DNA from: an uncultured Collinsella sp.
GTDB taxonomy: Bacteria > Actinomycetota > Coriobacteriia > Coriobacteriales > Coriobacteriaceae
Length of the DNA: 20,676 nt
Assembly (NCBI GenBank): GCA_900544645.1
Contig: UQWG01000033.1
Coordinates: 1-20,676, forward strand
Reading direction: 5' to 3'
Shown here: positions 5,450 through 14,105 of the stretch, piece by piece
How the letters are laid out: each line of letters begins with the position of its first letter
Position numbering within the stretch: position 1 is the first letter of the stretch
Notes under the pieces: generated by a model
Databases searched by the model: none
What the model was told of the DNA's origin: nothing
What the model saw: only the letters and a program-made list of their open reading frames with translations
Translations under genes and position numbers: made by a program

Positions 5450-7915
5450 CTACTCCACCGGCTTGAAGATGGTGGACTGGCCGAAGACGCTGCGGATGAG
5501 GGCTTTGGCCTCGTCCTCGGTCTGCGGGATGCTCGGGGCTGCACCCTGATGGCCGAAGGGGCTGCCCGCACCGGGGTTGGACTCCCAAGGAGCTGCAGGA
5601 GCGTCCTCCTCTTTGGGGGCAGTTGCAGCGGACTTGGGCGCGGGCGCCGCACCCGGCACGTCGAACGGAGGCAGATCGTCCCCACCAGCATCGGCAGCAA
5701 AACCGCCGACCATGGCATCGTCGTAGGGAACCTGCTCGGATTCCCACGGCGCAGACTGCGCAGACGGTTGTGCCTTGGGGGCAGCCGAGCGCTCGGGCGC
5801 GCGGGGTGCGGGCTCGGTCGGGAGCTTACCCGTGGCAGGAGCGCCAGCGGGGTTGTCGGAGCGTAGCCAGGGGGCTTTGCCCAGGTCAGACGACTTGGGC
5901 GCGGGCGAGACGGGCTTGGGCGCGGGCGTCGGAGCAGCCGGTTTGGACGCCGCGGGCTTAGGCGCCGACGGGGTCGATGCCGCTACCGGCGCCGCTTGCT
6001 GCTGCGGCGCGCTGGCGCTCGAGGATACAGGGGCCGCCGAGGACACGGGTTGCGGGTCCGCAGATGCCGCAGCCCGTGCAGATGGAGAATGCTCCTCATG
6101 TTGAGGAGCCGGCGTGCCACCCCCATCCAGGATATAGTCGACGGTACGACGACCGAAGACCGCGCAGACCGTCGGCAGGACCACCGACTGCGTATCGGCG
6201 CGACCGAGCATCTTAATGGCAAAAGTCGAACCCGCGGGGAACGAGACCGTGAGCTTGGAGCCGTCGTCGGCCGTGGCACGGGCGTTGAGCAAAAGCCCTG
6301 CGTAGGAAGCCTGACGTGCCTTGACACGCTCGACAACCTCGGCCCATTTGCGCTGCAGCTCTCCGGCATCCTCGACCGCGGGCGTCTCGGCAGCACCGGC
6401 GGCGGCAACCTGGGCGGCATTGTTGGGCTTGGACACCGGCACGGTCGATGCAGCAGGCGCGGGAGCCGGAGCCGCAACGGGCTGAGGTGCAGGCGTTACA
6501 GGTTTAGGCGCCGGCGCAGGAGCCGCGGACTTGGGCGCAGGCTGGGCAGCCGGAACAGCAGCACCACGGTCCCAAGGCATACCGCCCTGATGCGCGGACG
6601 TAGCAGCGGGGGCGGCGGTCGCCGCAGGAGTAGCAGCTCGGGCACCCGAGATCAGCGTCGGCTGCTGGGCAGCAGCGGGTACGGATGCTGCAGGCGCGGC
6701 GGCCTGAGCAGCCGCCACGCTCGCCGGCACGGCGGCATTGGCAACCATGGCCTCCAGGCGTGCCACGCGCTCGGCCAATGCCTCAATCGTTAAATCAGCC
6801 TCGGGACGTGCCAGGCGCGTGCAGGCGATCTCGAGCACCAGGCGCACGTCGCTCGCGCCCCTCATCTCCAGTGCGGCATCATCGAGCACCGTCAGCACAC
6901 GGGCCAGGCGGTCGGCAGGATGCTCGCCAAAGGCAGCGGCCTCGGCAGCAAGCGCCTCGGCCTGCTCAGCACCGCCCTCAAACAACTCGGCACGGGCACC
7001 GGCAACGCAGGCAACGTACACGTCACGCACATGCGCCACCAGGTCGCGCGTCAGCTCCAGCAGGTCGTTTCCTTCCTCGACCTGCGCACGGATCAGTCCA
7101 TAGAGCTCGGCAACATCGCGATCGGCGATGGCGCGGGCAAACTCGCCCAGGATCTGGTCCGAAACCTCGCCCAAAAGCGAGCGGGCGTCGTCCGCATGCA
7201 CAGAACCGTTGCCAAAGACGCTCAGCTGCTCCAGCGTGGACAACGCGTCGCGCATGCCGCCCTTGGCATGGCGCGCCACGATAGCCAGCGCCTCATCGTC
7301 GTAATCGAAGCCCTCCTGCTCGCACACGTATGCCAGGCGATGCTCGATATCCTCGTTGCCGATGCGATGGAAATCGAAACGCTGGCAGCGCGAGAGGATG
7401 GTCTCCAGAATCTTTTGCGGGTCGGTGGTGCACAGCACAAAGATCACGTGTGCCGGCGGCTCCTCAAGAGTCTTGAGCAGCGCGTTGAACGCCGCCGTCG
7501 TGAGCATGTGGACCTCGTCGATGATATAGATCTTGTACTTGCCGCGCACCGGGGCATAGTTGACGGAGTTGATGATCTCCTCGCGCACGTTGTCCACGCC
7601 GGTACGGCTTGCGGCATCGAGCTCGTAGACATCCGGGTGGTTGCCCTCGGCGATGAGCTCGCACTCCTCGCAAGTACCGTCGGGCATGCAGCCGCTTGCA
7701 CCCTCGGCGCGCGCCGCCTCGGCATTGCGGCACAGCAGCGCCTTGGCCAGAATGCGCGCCATAGTGGTCTTGCCCGTGCCGCGCGGTCCGCAGAACAGGT
7801 AGGCGTGGGACAGGCGCCCCTCGGTGATGGCGTGCTCGAGCGTCGAGACGATATGCTGCTGGCCCACCACGGAGTCGAAGGTGAGCGGGCGATACTTTCG
7901 GTACAACGATTCCAT
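5450..7915 (-). CDS. dnaX: DNA polymerase III subunit gamma/tau (DnaX)
   Basis: The start is ATG 7915, with GGGGGAG just upstream and the hallmark first residues MESLYRKYRP, giving 821 residues. The frame stays open 143 codons further upstream, but that part overlaps the divergent gene and its composition is noncoding. The AAA+ core shows Walker A at 43-50 (GPRGTGKT), the zinc-site cysteines C62, C76, C82 and C85, Walker B at 131-138 (IIDEVHML) and the SRC motif at 175-177. The collar domain covers about 245-365. Beyond it lie two long Ala/Pro-rich disordered stretches flanking a folded segment that begins near ELQRKWAEVVERVKARQ and contains FPAGSTFAIKMLG. The C-terminus ends in a charged peptide, EAKALIRSVFGQSTIFKPVE. 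DnaX is the clamp-loader motor of the replisome. No obvious slippery run for a shorter gamma form was noticed. At 821 residues it is longer than E. coli tau, the excess being low-complexity linker. Confidence 0.97.
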   Translation of the reverse strand: MESLYRKYRPLTFDSVVGQQHIVSTLEHAITEGRLSHAYLFCGPRGTGKTTMARILAKALLCRNAEAARAEGASGCMPDGTCEECELIAEGNHPDVYELDAASRTGVDNVREEIINSVNYAPVRGKYKIYIIDEVHMLTTAAFNALLKTLEEPPAHVIFVLCTTDPQKILETILSRCQRFDFHRIGNEDIEHRLAYVCEQEGFDYDDEALAIVARHAKGGMRDALSTLEQLSVFGNGSVHADDARSLLGEVSDQILGEFARAIADRDVAELYGLIRAQVEEGNDLLELTRDLVAHVRDVYVACVAGARAELFEGGAEQAEALAAEAAAFGEHPADRLARVLTVLDDAALEMRGASDVRLVLEIACTRLARPEADLTIEALAERVARLEAMVANAAVPASVAAAQAAAPAASVPAAAQQPTLISGARAATPAATAAPAATSAHQGGMPWDRGAAVPAAQPAPKSAAPAPAPKPVTPAPQPVAAPAPAPAASTVPVSKPNNAAQVAAAGAAETPAVEDAGELQRKWAEVVERVKARQASYAGLLLNARATADDGSKLTVSFPAGSTFAIKMLGRADTQSVVLPTVCAVFGRRTVDYILDGGGTPAPQHEEHSPSARAAASADPQPVSSAAPVSSSASAPQQQAAPVAASTPSAPKPAASKPAAPTPAPKPVSPAPKSSDLGKAPWLRSDNPAGAPATGKLPTEPAPRAPERSAAPKAQPSAQSAPWESEQVPYDDAMVGGFAADAGGDDLPPFDVPGAAPAPKSAATAPKEEDAPAAPWESNPGAGSPFGHQGAAPSIPQTEDEAKALIRSVFGQSTIFKPVE

Positions 7916-8030
7916 GGGTGCTCCCCCGGGTATACTGAGTCTTGTTGCCGCGGCGGCCATGCGGTCGCACGGCATACTGCATTCATAATAACCCGTACGG
8001 CGAGCCCGCCGCGATAGGAGTCCAAAGAGC
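7916..8030. promoter_or_regulatory. Divergent promoter region of dnaX and the YcxB-like gene
   Basis: These 115 bases separate two divergent starts. CATAAT at 7984-7989 on the plus strand and TATTAT at 7990-7985 on the minus strand overlap, so both directions may share one opening site. Neither has a good -35. AGGAG at 8015-8019 serves the plus-strand gene and GGGGGAG serves dnaX. Confidence 0.3.
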
Positions 8031-8747
8031 ATGGCAGACGCAGAGAGTAACCTCGTTCCCTCCGAAGCAGCCGACCAGGTCGAGGTCGCACTCGAGGAGC
8101 AGGCCGCAGCCGACGACGGCATCCTGTACCTCAACGAGTACCAGTATGAAAACGACCTGGTCACCGACTTCGCCCGCCTGGTCGCCTCGCCCAGGCGTCG
8201 CGGCTCGCTGTATGTCGCCGCGGCAATTGCCGCGCTCATCGGTATCGGCATGCTGGTTGCCGGCGGCAACTGGATCAAGTTCGGCGTCGTCCTGATCGTA
8301 TTCGGCGCCTTTTTGGCCTGGTGGAGCAAAAACCTGCACCACACCCTCGCCCGCGACTATATCGACGCCGTTGAGGCCGACGAGTCCATGGGTGGCCGCT
8401 ATCGCCGCGTCGCCGCCAACGAGGACGGCCTGATGGTTTGGGGCAAGAGCGGCAAGTCGCAGTTCTTCCCGTTTGAGAAGCTCGACCACGTGCTCGACGG
8501 CGAGCGCATCTTTGTGGCCATGTTCGCCGACCAGGGCGTGACGATCCCCAAGGACACCTTTATTCGCGGCGATGCCGAACAGTTCGGCCCCTTCCTTAAG
8601 GCGCGCATCAACAAAAAACTCCGCATCGAGACCAAACGCAAGAAGATGAAGGCAGAAAAGGCCGCCGTCGAGGCCAAGCAGGGCGACAAGCCCCAGGAGA
8701 CCAAGGGCAAGCAGCGCAAGCAGAAGAAGAACAAGAAGAAGCGCTAG
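8031..8747 (+). CDS. YcxB-like membrane protein
   Basis: The 238-residue protein starts at ATG 8031, with AGGAG ten bases upstream. An acidic N-terminus of about 45 residues is followed by two hydrophobic helices at about 60-79 and 83-98, then a domain whose pattern (FFPFEKLDHVLDGERIFVAM, followed by VTIPKDTF) matches the YcxB-like C-terminal domain, a PH-like fold of unknown function. The last 45 residues are highly basic, with many Lys and Gln, and probably bind nucleic acid or the anionic membrane surface (inference). It is transcribed divergently from dnaX and ahead of the kinase operon, from which it is separated by 148 bases carrying a promoter. No terminator is obvious after it. The family call rests on my recognition of the pattern and is moderate. 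Confidence 0.85.
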   Translation: MADAESNLVPSEAADQVEVALEEQAAADDGILYLNEYQYENDLVTDFARLVASPRRRGSLYVAAAIAALIGIGMLVAGGNWIKFGVVLIVFGAFLAWWSKNLHHTLARDYIDAVEADESMGGRYRRVAANEDGLMVWGKSGKSQFFPFEKLDHVLDGERIFVAMFADQGVTIPKDTFIRGDAEQFGPFLKARINKKLRIETKRKKMKAEKAAVEAKQGDKPQETKGKQRKQKKNKKKR

Positions 8748-8784
8748 GCCGGACGCAAGGTCCAGACCCCAGACGGAGCTTAAA

Positions 8785-8815
8785 TTGAATGTCGCCCACC
8801 TGCGCGTGCTACACT
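8785..8815 (+). promoter_or_regulatory. Promoter of the kinase-FHA-PP2C-RodA/PBP operon, with overlapping inverted repeat
   Basis: TTGAAT (8785-8790) and TACACT (8810-8815) are 19 bases apart, and the -10 is extended by TGC at 8807-8809. The -10 lies within TGCTA, CAC, TAGCA (8807-8819), a small inverted repeat that could be an operator. Predicted transcription start is near 8822, leaving a leader of about 74 bases before ATG 8896. Confidence 0.5.
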
Positions 8816-8895
8816 AGCAGCATCTATGCCACCGCGAACGGCTCGGCTCCGCGCCCGCCGCTCGCAAACGAACTTTAAACGCACGAGGGTTGGCC

Positions 8896-10749
8896 ATGCC
8901 GCTTTTCTCGCAACATACCGCCCGGTTCTCGCCGGACGTTCCTTTGGAGGGCACCAGCTCTCGCGAGCTGCTCAAGCGGTACCAGCCGCTCGAGACACTT
9001 GCGACCGGCGGTTTTGGCTCCATCGAGATCTGCCGCGACACGCACCTGCGCCGCCGCGTCGCCATTAAGCGCATCCCCCTTATCAACGGTGCCGGCATGC
9101 CCGCCAGCGACATCATGGATGTCCTGCGCGAGGCGCACACTGCCGCTATGCTTCAACATCCCAACATCGTGCAGGTCATCGACTTTACGCACGACACAGC
9201 CTATGCCTACCTGGTTATGGAATATGTCGATGGCATGTCGCTGGCCGAGTTTTTGCATCGCGTGGACGGCCACTCACTTACCTTTGACGAGGCCGCAGCC
9301 ATTGCCGATGCCCTGGGCCAGGCGCTCACCTTCGCCCATAGTAATGGCGTACTCCACCTGGACATTAAGCCCGCCAACGTGCTCATCGACCACTCGGGCA
9401 ATGTAAAGCTCACCGACTTTGGCATGGCGCGACTGTCGTCCGCCGGTGGCTTTGGCGGCTCGCGCGGCGGCACCATCGGCTACATGCCGCCCGAGCAGCT
9501 CGATATCGAGACCGGCACGGTCGATGAGCGCGCCGATGTCTTTGCCCTCGCCTGCGTTATCTACGAGGGCCTGTGCGGCAGCGCTCCCTTTATGGCGGCC
9601 ACGCCCGCCGACTCGCTCGACCGCATCATCGGCGGCGCCACCTATCCCAGCGAGCTGATACCACACTTTCCCCCGGGAGCCGAGGCCGCGCTCATGAGCG
9701 CGCTCTCCCCCATGCCGCAGGACCGCCCCAACAGCATCGAGGCATTTTGCGACCAGCTCCTTGCCGGTCTGGGCAGCGTACGCGAGGGCCGTCGCAGCCT
9801 GGAGCAAATGGTTGGCGAGCTTTCGGATGACGAGCAGGAGCTCGACGATATCGAGCCGTCGCACTACGAGGACGACGCCATCGAGGTCGACCCCGCACTC
9901 GGCTGGGCGGGCACGCGCTGGAGCCATGCGCGCGACTACACCATGCGCGCTATCTCGGCGCTAACGTGCGGCACCTTTAGCTTTTTGCTGATGCAATCGG
10001 CCGGGGTCGCGGCGCTTCCCGGCCTGGTCATTGCGGCCATCGCGATCGGAGCGGCGGCTGGCCTGGCCCCCCAGATTGGCTCGGCCATCTCGGCTGTGGG
10101 CTTTTTGGTGCTCATGGCCAACGCCACCATGCAGGCACAGGGCATCCTGTCGATGCTGCCCGTCGCGGTGATCTTTGCCGCCGCCATGTCCGGTTGGTGG
10201 ATCGCCTGGGGTCGCACCGAGACTGCCGCGAGCGCCACGCTCACCTGTGCACTCGCGCTTGGCTGTCTGACCGGCAATACCTTCCTGGCAGCTGGGGTCG
10301 CCGCCGGCGTCGCGTCATTTTGGCTCGGCCCGGCAAGCGCCGCCGCGGCAACGGGCATGGGCGCGCTTTTTGCCCGTCTGGCCACGGTCGCGCTTTCAGC
10401 CGGAGGCGTGCTGGGGCTCGGTAACGTTGCCGCAGCGCTGGGAGACCCGCTCCTTTGGGCTGCCTTTGTGCTGGTCGCGGCAACTGCCGCAGCGTCATCC
10501 GCGCTGCTCAATGCCCATGCCAAGCGTGTCGATCAGGGCTCAAACCTTGCCGCAATCGCCGCCATAGCTGTCACCGGCATCGGCTGCGCAGCGGCGTCCT
10601 GTCTTGCACACCATATGGAAATTGCCAGCCTTGCAGCCGCGGTCGTCGCCAAGGCGGCGGTTGCGGGAACCCTATCCTCTATAATCGTTGGGATATGCCT
10701 ATATTTGCTCGGATACCAAAGAACCTATACGGAGAGTGATCTTTCGTGA
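8896..10749 (+). CDS. Polytopic membrane Ser/Thr protein kinase, HLD-type catalytic loop
   Basis: The 617-residue product starts at ATG 8896, with GAGGG six bases upstream; a TTG two codons earlier is less likely. The kinase domain covers about 29-290, with glycine loop ATGGFGS (36-42), VAIK lysine K58, catalytic loop HLDIKPAN at 154-161, DFG at 174-176 and YMPPEQL near 196-202. Leu155 replaces the usual Arg of HRD, making this a non-RD kinase, so activity may not depend on activation-loop phosphorylation. An acidic linker (DDEQELDDIE) leads to about eight hydrophobic helices between 352 and 604. It leads the cell-wall cluster, where mycobacteria have no kinase, and its stop overlaps the FhaA-like start by four bases (GTGA). 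In mycobacteria FhaA binds a phosphorylated membrane pseudokinase region of MviN; a similar pairing here is a guess. All ATP-binding residues are present, so it is probably active. Confidence 0.9.
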   Translation: MPLFSQHTARFSPDVPLEGTSSRELLKRYQPLETLATGGFGSIEICRDTHLRRRVAIKRIPLINGAGMPASDIMDVLREAHTAAMLQHPNIVQVIDFTHDTAYAYLVMEYVDGMSLAEFLHRVDGHSLTFDEAAAIADALGQALTFAHSNGVLHLDIKPANVLIDHSGNVKLTDFGMARLSSAGGFGGSRGGTIGYMPPEQLDIETGTVDERADVFALACVIYEGLCGSAPFMAATPADSLDRIIGGATYPSELIPHFPPGAEAALMSALSPMPQDRPNSIEAFCDQLLAGLGSVREGRRSLEQMVGELSDDEQELDDIEPSHYEDDAIEVDPALGWAGTRWSHARDYTMRAISALTCGTFSFLLMQSAGVAALPGLVIAAIAIGAAAGLAPQIGSAISAVGFLVLMANATMQAQGILSMLPVAVIFAAAMSGWWIAWGRTETAASATLTCALALGCLTGNTFLAAGVAAGVASFWLGPASAAAATGMGALFARLATVALSAGGVLGLGNVAAALGDPLLWAAFVLVAATAAASSALLNAHAKRVDQGSNLAAIAAIAVTGIGCAAASCLAHHMEIASLAAAVVAKAAVAGTLSSIIVGICLYLLGYQRTYTESDLS

Positions 10750-11756
10750 ACTTCCTGAACATCTTCGAGGACCACGTGGCCGGCATCTTCGGTGCCACCC
10801 GTGCCCCGTTCTCCTTTAAGAAGCTTGCCAAGCAGGCCGCTCGCGACATGGAGGATCAGACTCTGGTGATCAACGGCGTCAACACGGCGCCGGCACTCTA
10901 TACCATCCTTATCGCCGCCGACGACGATCCCATGCTCGCCCCGTTCTACCCCGAGCTTTCGCGCGAGGTCCGCGAGTTTGTGAAGGCACAGGCCGAAAAG
11001 CGCCGCTATGTGTTTGTCGGCGAGCCCCTCGTGCGCTTTATGATCGATCCGCAGCTGCGTGCCGGCAAGTTCTCGGTCTTTGCCGAGAACGTCGATGCCC
11101 CCACGCTCGGCCGCCTGTACGAAGAAGAGCGCGCCTATCAAAACGGCCTGGGCCAGAACAACTCCGCGGCAAGCCGTGCCGCCAGCGCCCCGCGCGCCGG
11201 CCAGCAGCAGTTTGCCGCCCCGCAGCAGCAGCGCCCCGCCGCCATGCCCCAGCAGCAGCCGACGCCTCGCGCCGCCGCTCCCGACCCGCTTGCCGTGGCA
11301 GACCCCTTCGCGCCTAGCGTCCCCGACCCCGCCGCTCCCATCCCGGTGCCGCAGACCGTCTCGCGTGACGCGCTTGCCGGCATGGGCGGAGCCGCCGCGA
11401 CCGGTGCCGCCGTGGGCCTAGGCGCCGCAGCCGGCATCGCCTCCAACATGGCGAGCACTCGCGCCCCGCAGCGCCCGCTCGCCCAGCTCGTCGACGTCGT
11501 GAGCGGCGAGAGCCATAGCATCACCTCCGCACAGGTGACCATCGGTCGCGAGCGCTCAGTTTCCGACATTGCCCTGCGCGACCCCAACGTGTCGCGCCGC
11601 CACGCCCAGCTCACCTTTACGGGCTCGGATTGGTCGATCGAGGACCTCAATTCCACCAACGGCACGCTCGTCAACAACCGCCGCATTACGCGCTGCCCGC
11701 TGCGCAACGGCGATCTGCTGACGTTTGGCCTGAGCACCTTTGAATTTAGGGGATAG
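10746..11756 (+). CDS. fhaA: FhaA-like protein: DUF3662 domain plus FHA domain
   Basis: The 336-residue protein starts at GTG 10746, which overlaps the kinase stop (GTGA) and has GGAGAGTG upstream. Residues 1-125 form the DUF3662 domain typical of FhaA, with FEDHVAGIFG and a segment ending near VDAPTLGRLYEEE. A Gln/Pro/Ala linker covers about 136-205, then comes a Gly/Ala-rich hydrophobic stretch at 208-232. The C-terminal FHA domain (about 252-336) has G267-R268, S283-R284-R285-H286 and N302-S-T-N-G306, the residues that hold phosphothreonine. FHA proteins read the marks made by Ser/Thr kinases, and FhaA is a regulator of peptidoglycan synthesis in mycobacteria. Placement between a kinase and FhaB fits that role. 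Compared with M. tuberculosis FhaA the linker is shorter, with different low-complexity composition. Confidence 0.92.
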   Translation: MNFLNIFEDHVAGIFGATRAPFSFKKLAKQAARDMEDQTLVINGVNTAPALYTILIAADDDPMLAPFYPELSREVREFVKAQAEKRRYVFVGEPLVRFMIDPQLRAGKFSVFAENVDAPTLGRLYEEERAYQNGLGQNNSAASRAASAPRAGQQQFAAPQQQRPAAMPQQQPTPRAAAPDPLAVADPFAPSVPDPAAPIPVPQTVSRDALAGMGGAAATGAAVGLGAAAGIASNMASTRAPQRPLAQLVDVVSGESHSITSAQVTIGRERSVSDIALRDPNVSRRHAQLTFTGSDWSIEDLNSTNGTLVNNRRITRCPLRNGDLLTFGLSTFEFRG

Positions 11757-11762
11757 TCGCTT

Positions 11763-12179
11763 ATGAACATCGATATCGTCCTTTTTGCAGGCCGCATCGT
11801 CCTGGTCGCCCTGCTCTATATCTTCTTGTTCGCCGTCATGAAGACCGGCGTGGGACTTGTGCGTGGACAGCGCCGCGACTCGGCTATCTGGACGATTGAT
11901 GTGGACAAGGGTCCGCGCGGTATCCGCGGCATCCACGTAGACATGCTCGGCCCCGTCATCGTCGGTCGCTCGCCGTCTTCGGACATCTGCATCAACGAAC
12001 CGTTCGTCTCGGCCTCGCATGCGCGCTTTTCGCTGCAGGGCCCGGCGCTCATCATCGAGGACCTCAACTCGCTTAACGGCACGCTCGTCAACGGCCGCCA
12101 GCTCGTGGAGCCCGCGACGCTGCGTGAGGGCGACGAAGTCCAGATTGGCGACGTGGTCATGAAGGTGAACCGTCGATGA
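11763..12179 (+). CDS. fhaB: FhaB-like membrane-anchored FHA protein
   Basis: The 138-residue protein has one N-terminal helix at about 6-26 and a C-terminal FHA domain at about 58-136, showing the conserved G68-R69-S70, S83-A-S-H86 and N102-S-L-N-G106. This is the size and architecture of FhaB (FipA) of actinobacteria, which links the kinases to the division machinery. The gene follows the FhaA-like gene by six bases, with AGGGGA about ten bases before the ATG, and its stop codon overlaps the start of the PP2C gene by four bases (ATGA). Both FHA domains in the operon retain all phosphothreonine-contact residues, so both should be functional. It probably sits on the inner membrane face; the partner it binds cannot be told from sequence. 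Confidence 0.92.
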   Translation: MNIDIVLFAGRIVLVALLYIFLFAVMKTGVGLVRGQRRDSAIWTIDVDKGPRGIRGIHVDMLGPVIVGRSPSSDICINEPFVSASHARFSLQGPALIIEDLNSLNGTLVNGRQLVEPATLREGDEVQIGDVVMKVNRR

Positions 12180-14089
12180 TCGACGAGGAGAACAAGTCCG
12201 CAACTATGACCGAGGCACCGGCCACCGCCACAGCTGCGCCGGCCCACGCCGCTCCGGCGGGCTCCGCACCCGTGGAGCCCGAGGACACCGTGTTCTCCCT
12301 GCCTCTTTCGCATGTAACGCATGATATTTCGGATCTCGCCGATAACGAGGACGAAGAGGATGCCGTAGCGGCGCCCATCGGCGCACATGCTGCGGAACAG
12401 CCCACAGCGCCCGAAGCAACCCCGGCGCCGGCTCACTTTGCAGAGCCCGTCGCCGCGGCAATCAACGAGAGCGCTGCGGTGTTTGCGGCACCTGAGCCCG
12501 CCGCGCCGGCGTTTCCCATAGCCCCGGCATCCGAGGTTGCGCCCGCGTCTACGCCGGTGCCCGAGGCAGGGCCATCCCCCGAGGACGGCCCTGCGCCCGC
12601 AAGCGAGTCCGATGCCGTGGCCGAGCCCGCCGCCCAGTCGCAAAACACGCCCGCGCCGTCGCACTTTGCGACGCCCGAGCCTATAGACGTCAGCCCGCAA
12701 GATGACGAGTCGACCGCCCGCGTTTCCGAGGAGCCCGACTCCCCGGACACCGGCGATTCCGAATCAAACGCCGAGACCGACACCGTCTCTCCCGGTGACA
12801 CAGCCGAAATCGACGTTGCCGCCGTTGAGGCCAAACTCAAAGACCCCGGCTCGACCATGAGCTTTGAACCCCTGACCGAGGAGCGCATCGAGACCGACTC
12901 GACCTATGATGCCGGCACCACCACGCAGCTCATGTGGGGCGCCCGCTCCGACGTTGGCTGCGTGCGCCCGCACAATGAGGATTCCTACCTGGTGCAGTCG
13001 CCGCTCTTTTGCGTATGCGACGGCATGGGTGGTCACGCTGCCGGCGAGGTGGCCTCTTCTATCGCTGTCGAGACCATCGCCAAGACAGCTCCTCAGTCTG
13101 CCGACGCCGCACGCCTGGCGGCAGCCGTCGAGGCCGCCAACGCTGCCGTAATCGAGGCCGCCCTCAACGGCCTGGGCAAGCCCGGCATGGGCTGCACAGC
13201 CACTTGCGCCTATATCGAAAACGACACGCTCGCCATCGCCCACGTGGGTGACTCTCGCGCCTACCTGCTCCACGAGGGCACACTCATCCGCGTGACCCGC
13301 GACCACTCCTACGTGGAGGAGCTCGTGGACGCCGGCGAGATCACGGCAGATGAGGCTCGCGTCCACCCCAACCGTTCGGTCATCACCCGCGCGCTGGGCT
13401 CGGACCCCGCTATGTATGCCGACCACTTCACTCTGCATATCGAGGAAGGCGACCGCCTGATCCTGTGCTCCGACGGCCTTTCGAGCATGATTCCCGATAG
13501 CGATATCGAGAACATCGCCACGCAGTCCTCAACCGCGCAAATCTGCGTCGACAACCTAGTGGACGCGGCGCTTGCCGCCGGCGGCCACGACAACGTGACC
13601 GTAGTAGTCGTTGACCTGGTTGACGATGGCGTTATGCGCGAGGCAAAACGCGTCCGACGCCGAAATGTCACCATCGCCACCGTCTTGGCCCTTGTCTTTG
13701 TGCTGGTAGCAGGCATCTGGGCATACACGGGCGTCACCGGCTCCTATTACTTGGGAACCTACCACGGCAATGTCGCCGTCTGGCGCGGCCTGCCCGGCAA
13801 GACGCTCGGGGTCGAGCTCCACTGGCTCGAGAGCGAAACCAGCATCAAGCTGTCCGACCTGCCCGAAGACACGCAAAACCGCCTGAAGGCAGGCATTCCG
13901 CAAACGAGTGTCGACGATGCGCAGGACACCATTTCCAAGTACCGCCATCAGATTGACGAGGAGCAGACCCGTCAGGTGATTGACGCGCAAACGATTCGCA
14001 ACAACACCGATCAGGAATCCACCTCCGAGCCAGATTCCGAGAAAACCGCCGAACAGTCAGCCGAGGCCGAAGCCTCTGATAAGAATTAG
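12176..14089 (+). CDS. pstP: PP2C-type Ser/Thr phosphatase (PstP-like) with long acidic N-terminal extension
   Basis: The 637-residue product begins at ATG 12176, which overlaps the fhaB stop. Residues 1-245 are an acidic, Ala/Pro/Glu/Ser-rich, probably disordered tail. The PP2C domain covers about 250-482, with RPHNED (264-269), CDGMGGH (281-287), SDGL (432-435) and HDN (471-473), the metal-binding set. One transmembrane helix lies at about 498-518, followed by an outside region of about 80 residues and a polar tail. Known PstP proteins have the PP2C domain at the very N-terminus, so the extension is unusual. No better internal start with a ribosome site is visible, and the overlap supports the long form. 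It should remove phosphates placed by the kinases at this locus, including PknB. Codon use in the tail matches its neighbours, with a little repetitive Ala/Pro character. Confidence 0.93.
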   Translation: MIDEENKSATMTEAPATATAAPAHAAPAGSAPVEPEDTVFSLPLSHVTHDISDLADNEDEEDAVAAPIGAHAAEQPTAPEATPAPAHFAEPVAAAINESAAVFAAPEPAAPAFPIAPASEVAPASTPVPEAGPSPEDGPAPASESDAVAEPAAQSQNTPAPSHFATPEPIDVSPQDDESTARVSEEPDSPDTGDSESNAETDTVSPGDTAEIDVAAVEAKLKDPGSTMSFEPLTEERIETDSTYDAGTTTQLMWGARSDVGCVRPHNEDSYLVQSPLFCVCDGMGGHAAGEVASSIAVETIAKTAPQSADAARLAAAVEAANAAVIEAALNGLGKPGMGCTATCAYIENDTLAIAHVGDSRAYLLHEGTLIRVTRDHSYVEELVDAGEITADEARVHPNRSVITRALGSDPAMYADHFTLHIEEGDRLILCSDGLSSMIPDSDIENIATQSSTAQICVDNLVDAALAAGGHDNVTVVVVDLVDDGVMREAKRVRRRNVTIATVLALVFVLVAGIWAYTGVTGSYYLGTYHGNVAVWRGLPGKTLGVELHWLESETSIKLSDLPEDTQNRLKAGIPQTSVDDAQDTISKYRHQIDEEQTRQVIDAQTIRNNTDQESTSEPDSEKTAEQSAEAEASDKN

Positions 14090-14105
14090 AAAGGGAGTGC
14101 CGCTT

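Noticed and set aside
7916..8344. 143-codon upstream extension of dnaX
   Set aside because: It overlaps the divergent YcxB-like gene; the true start is the MESLYRKYRP methionine with a good ribosome site.
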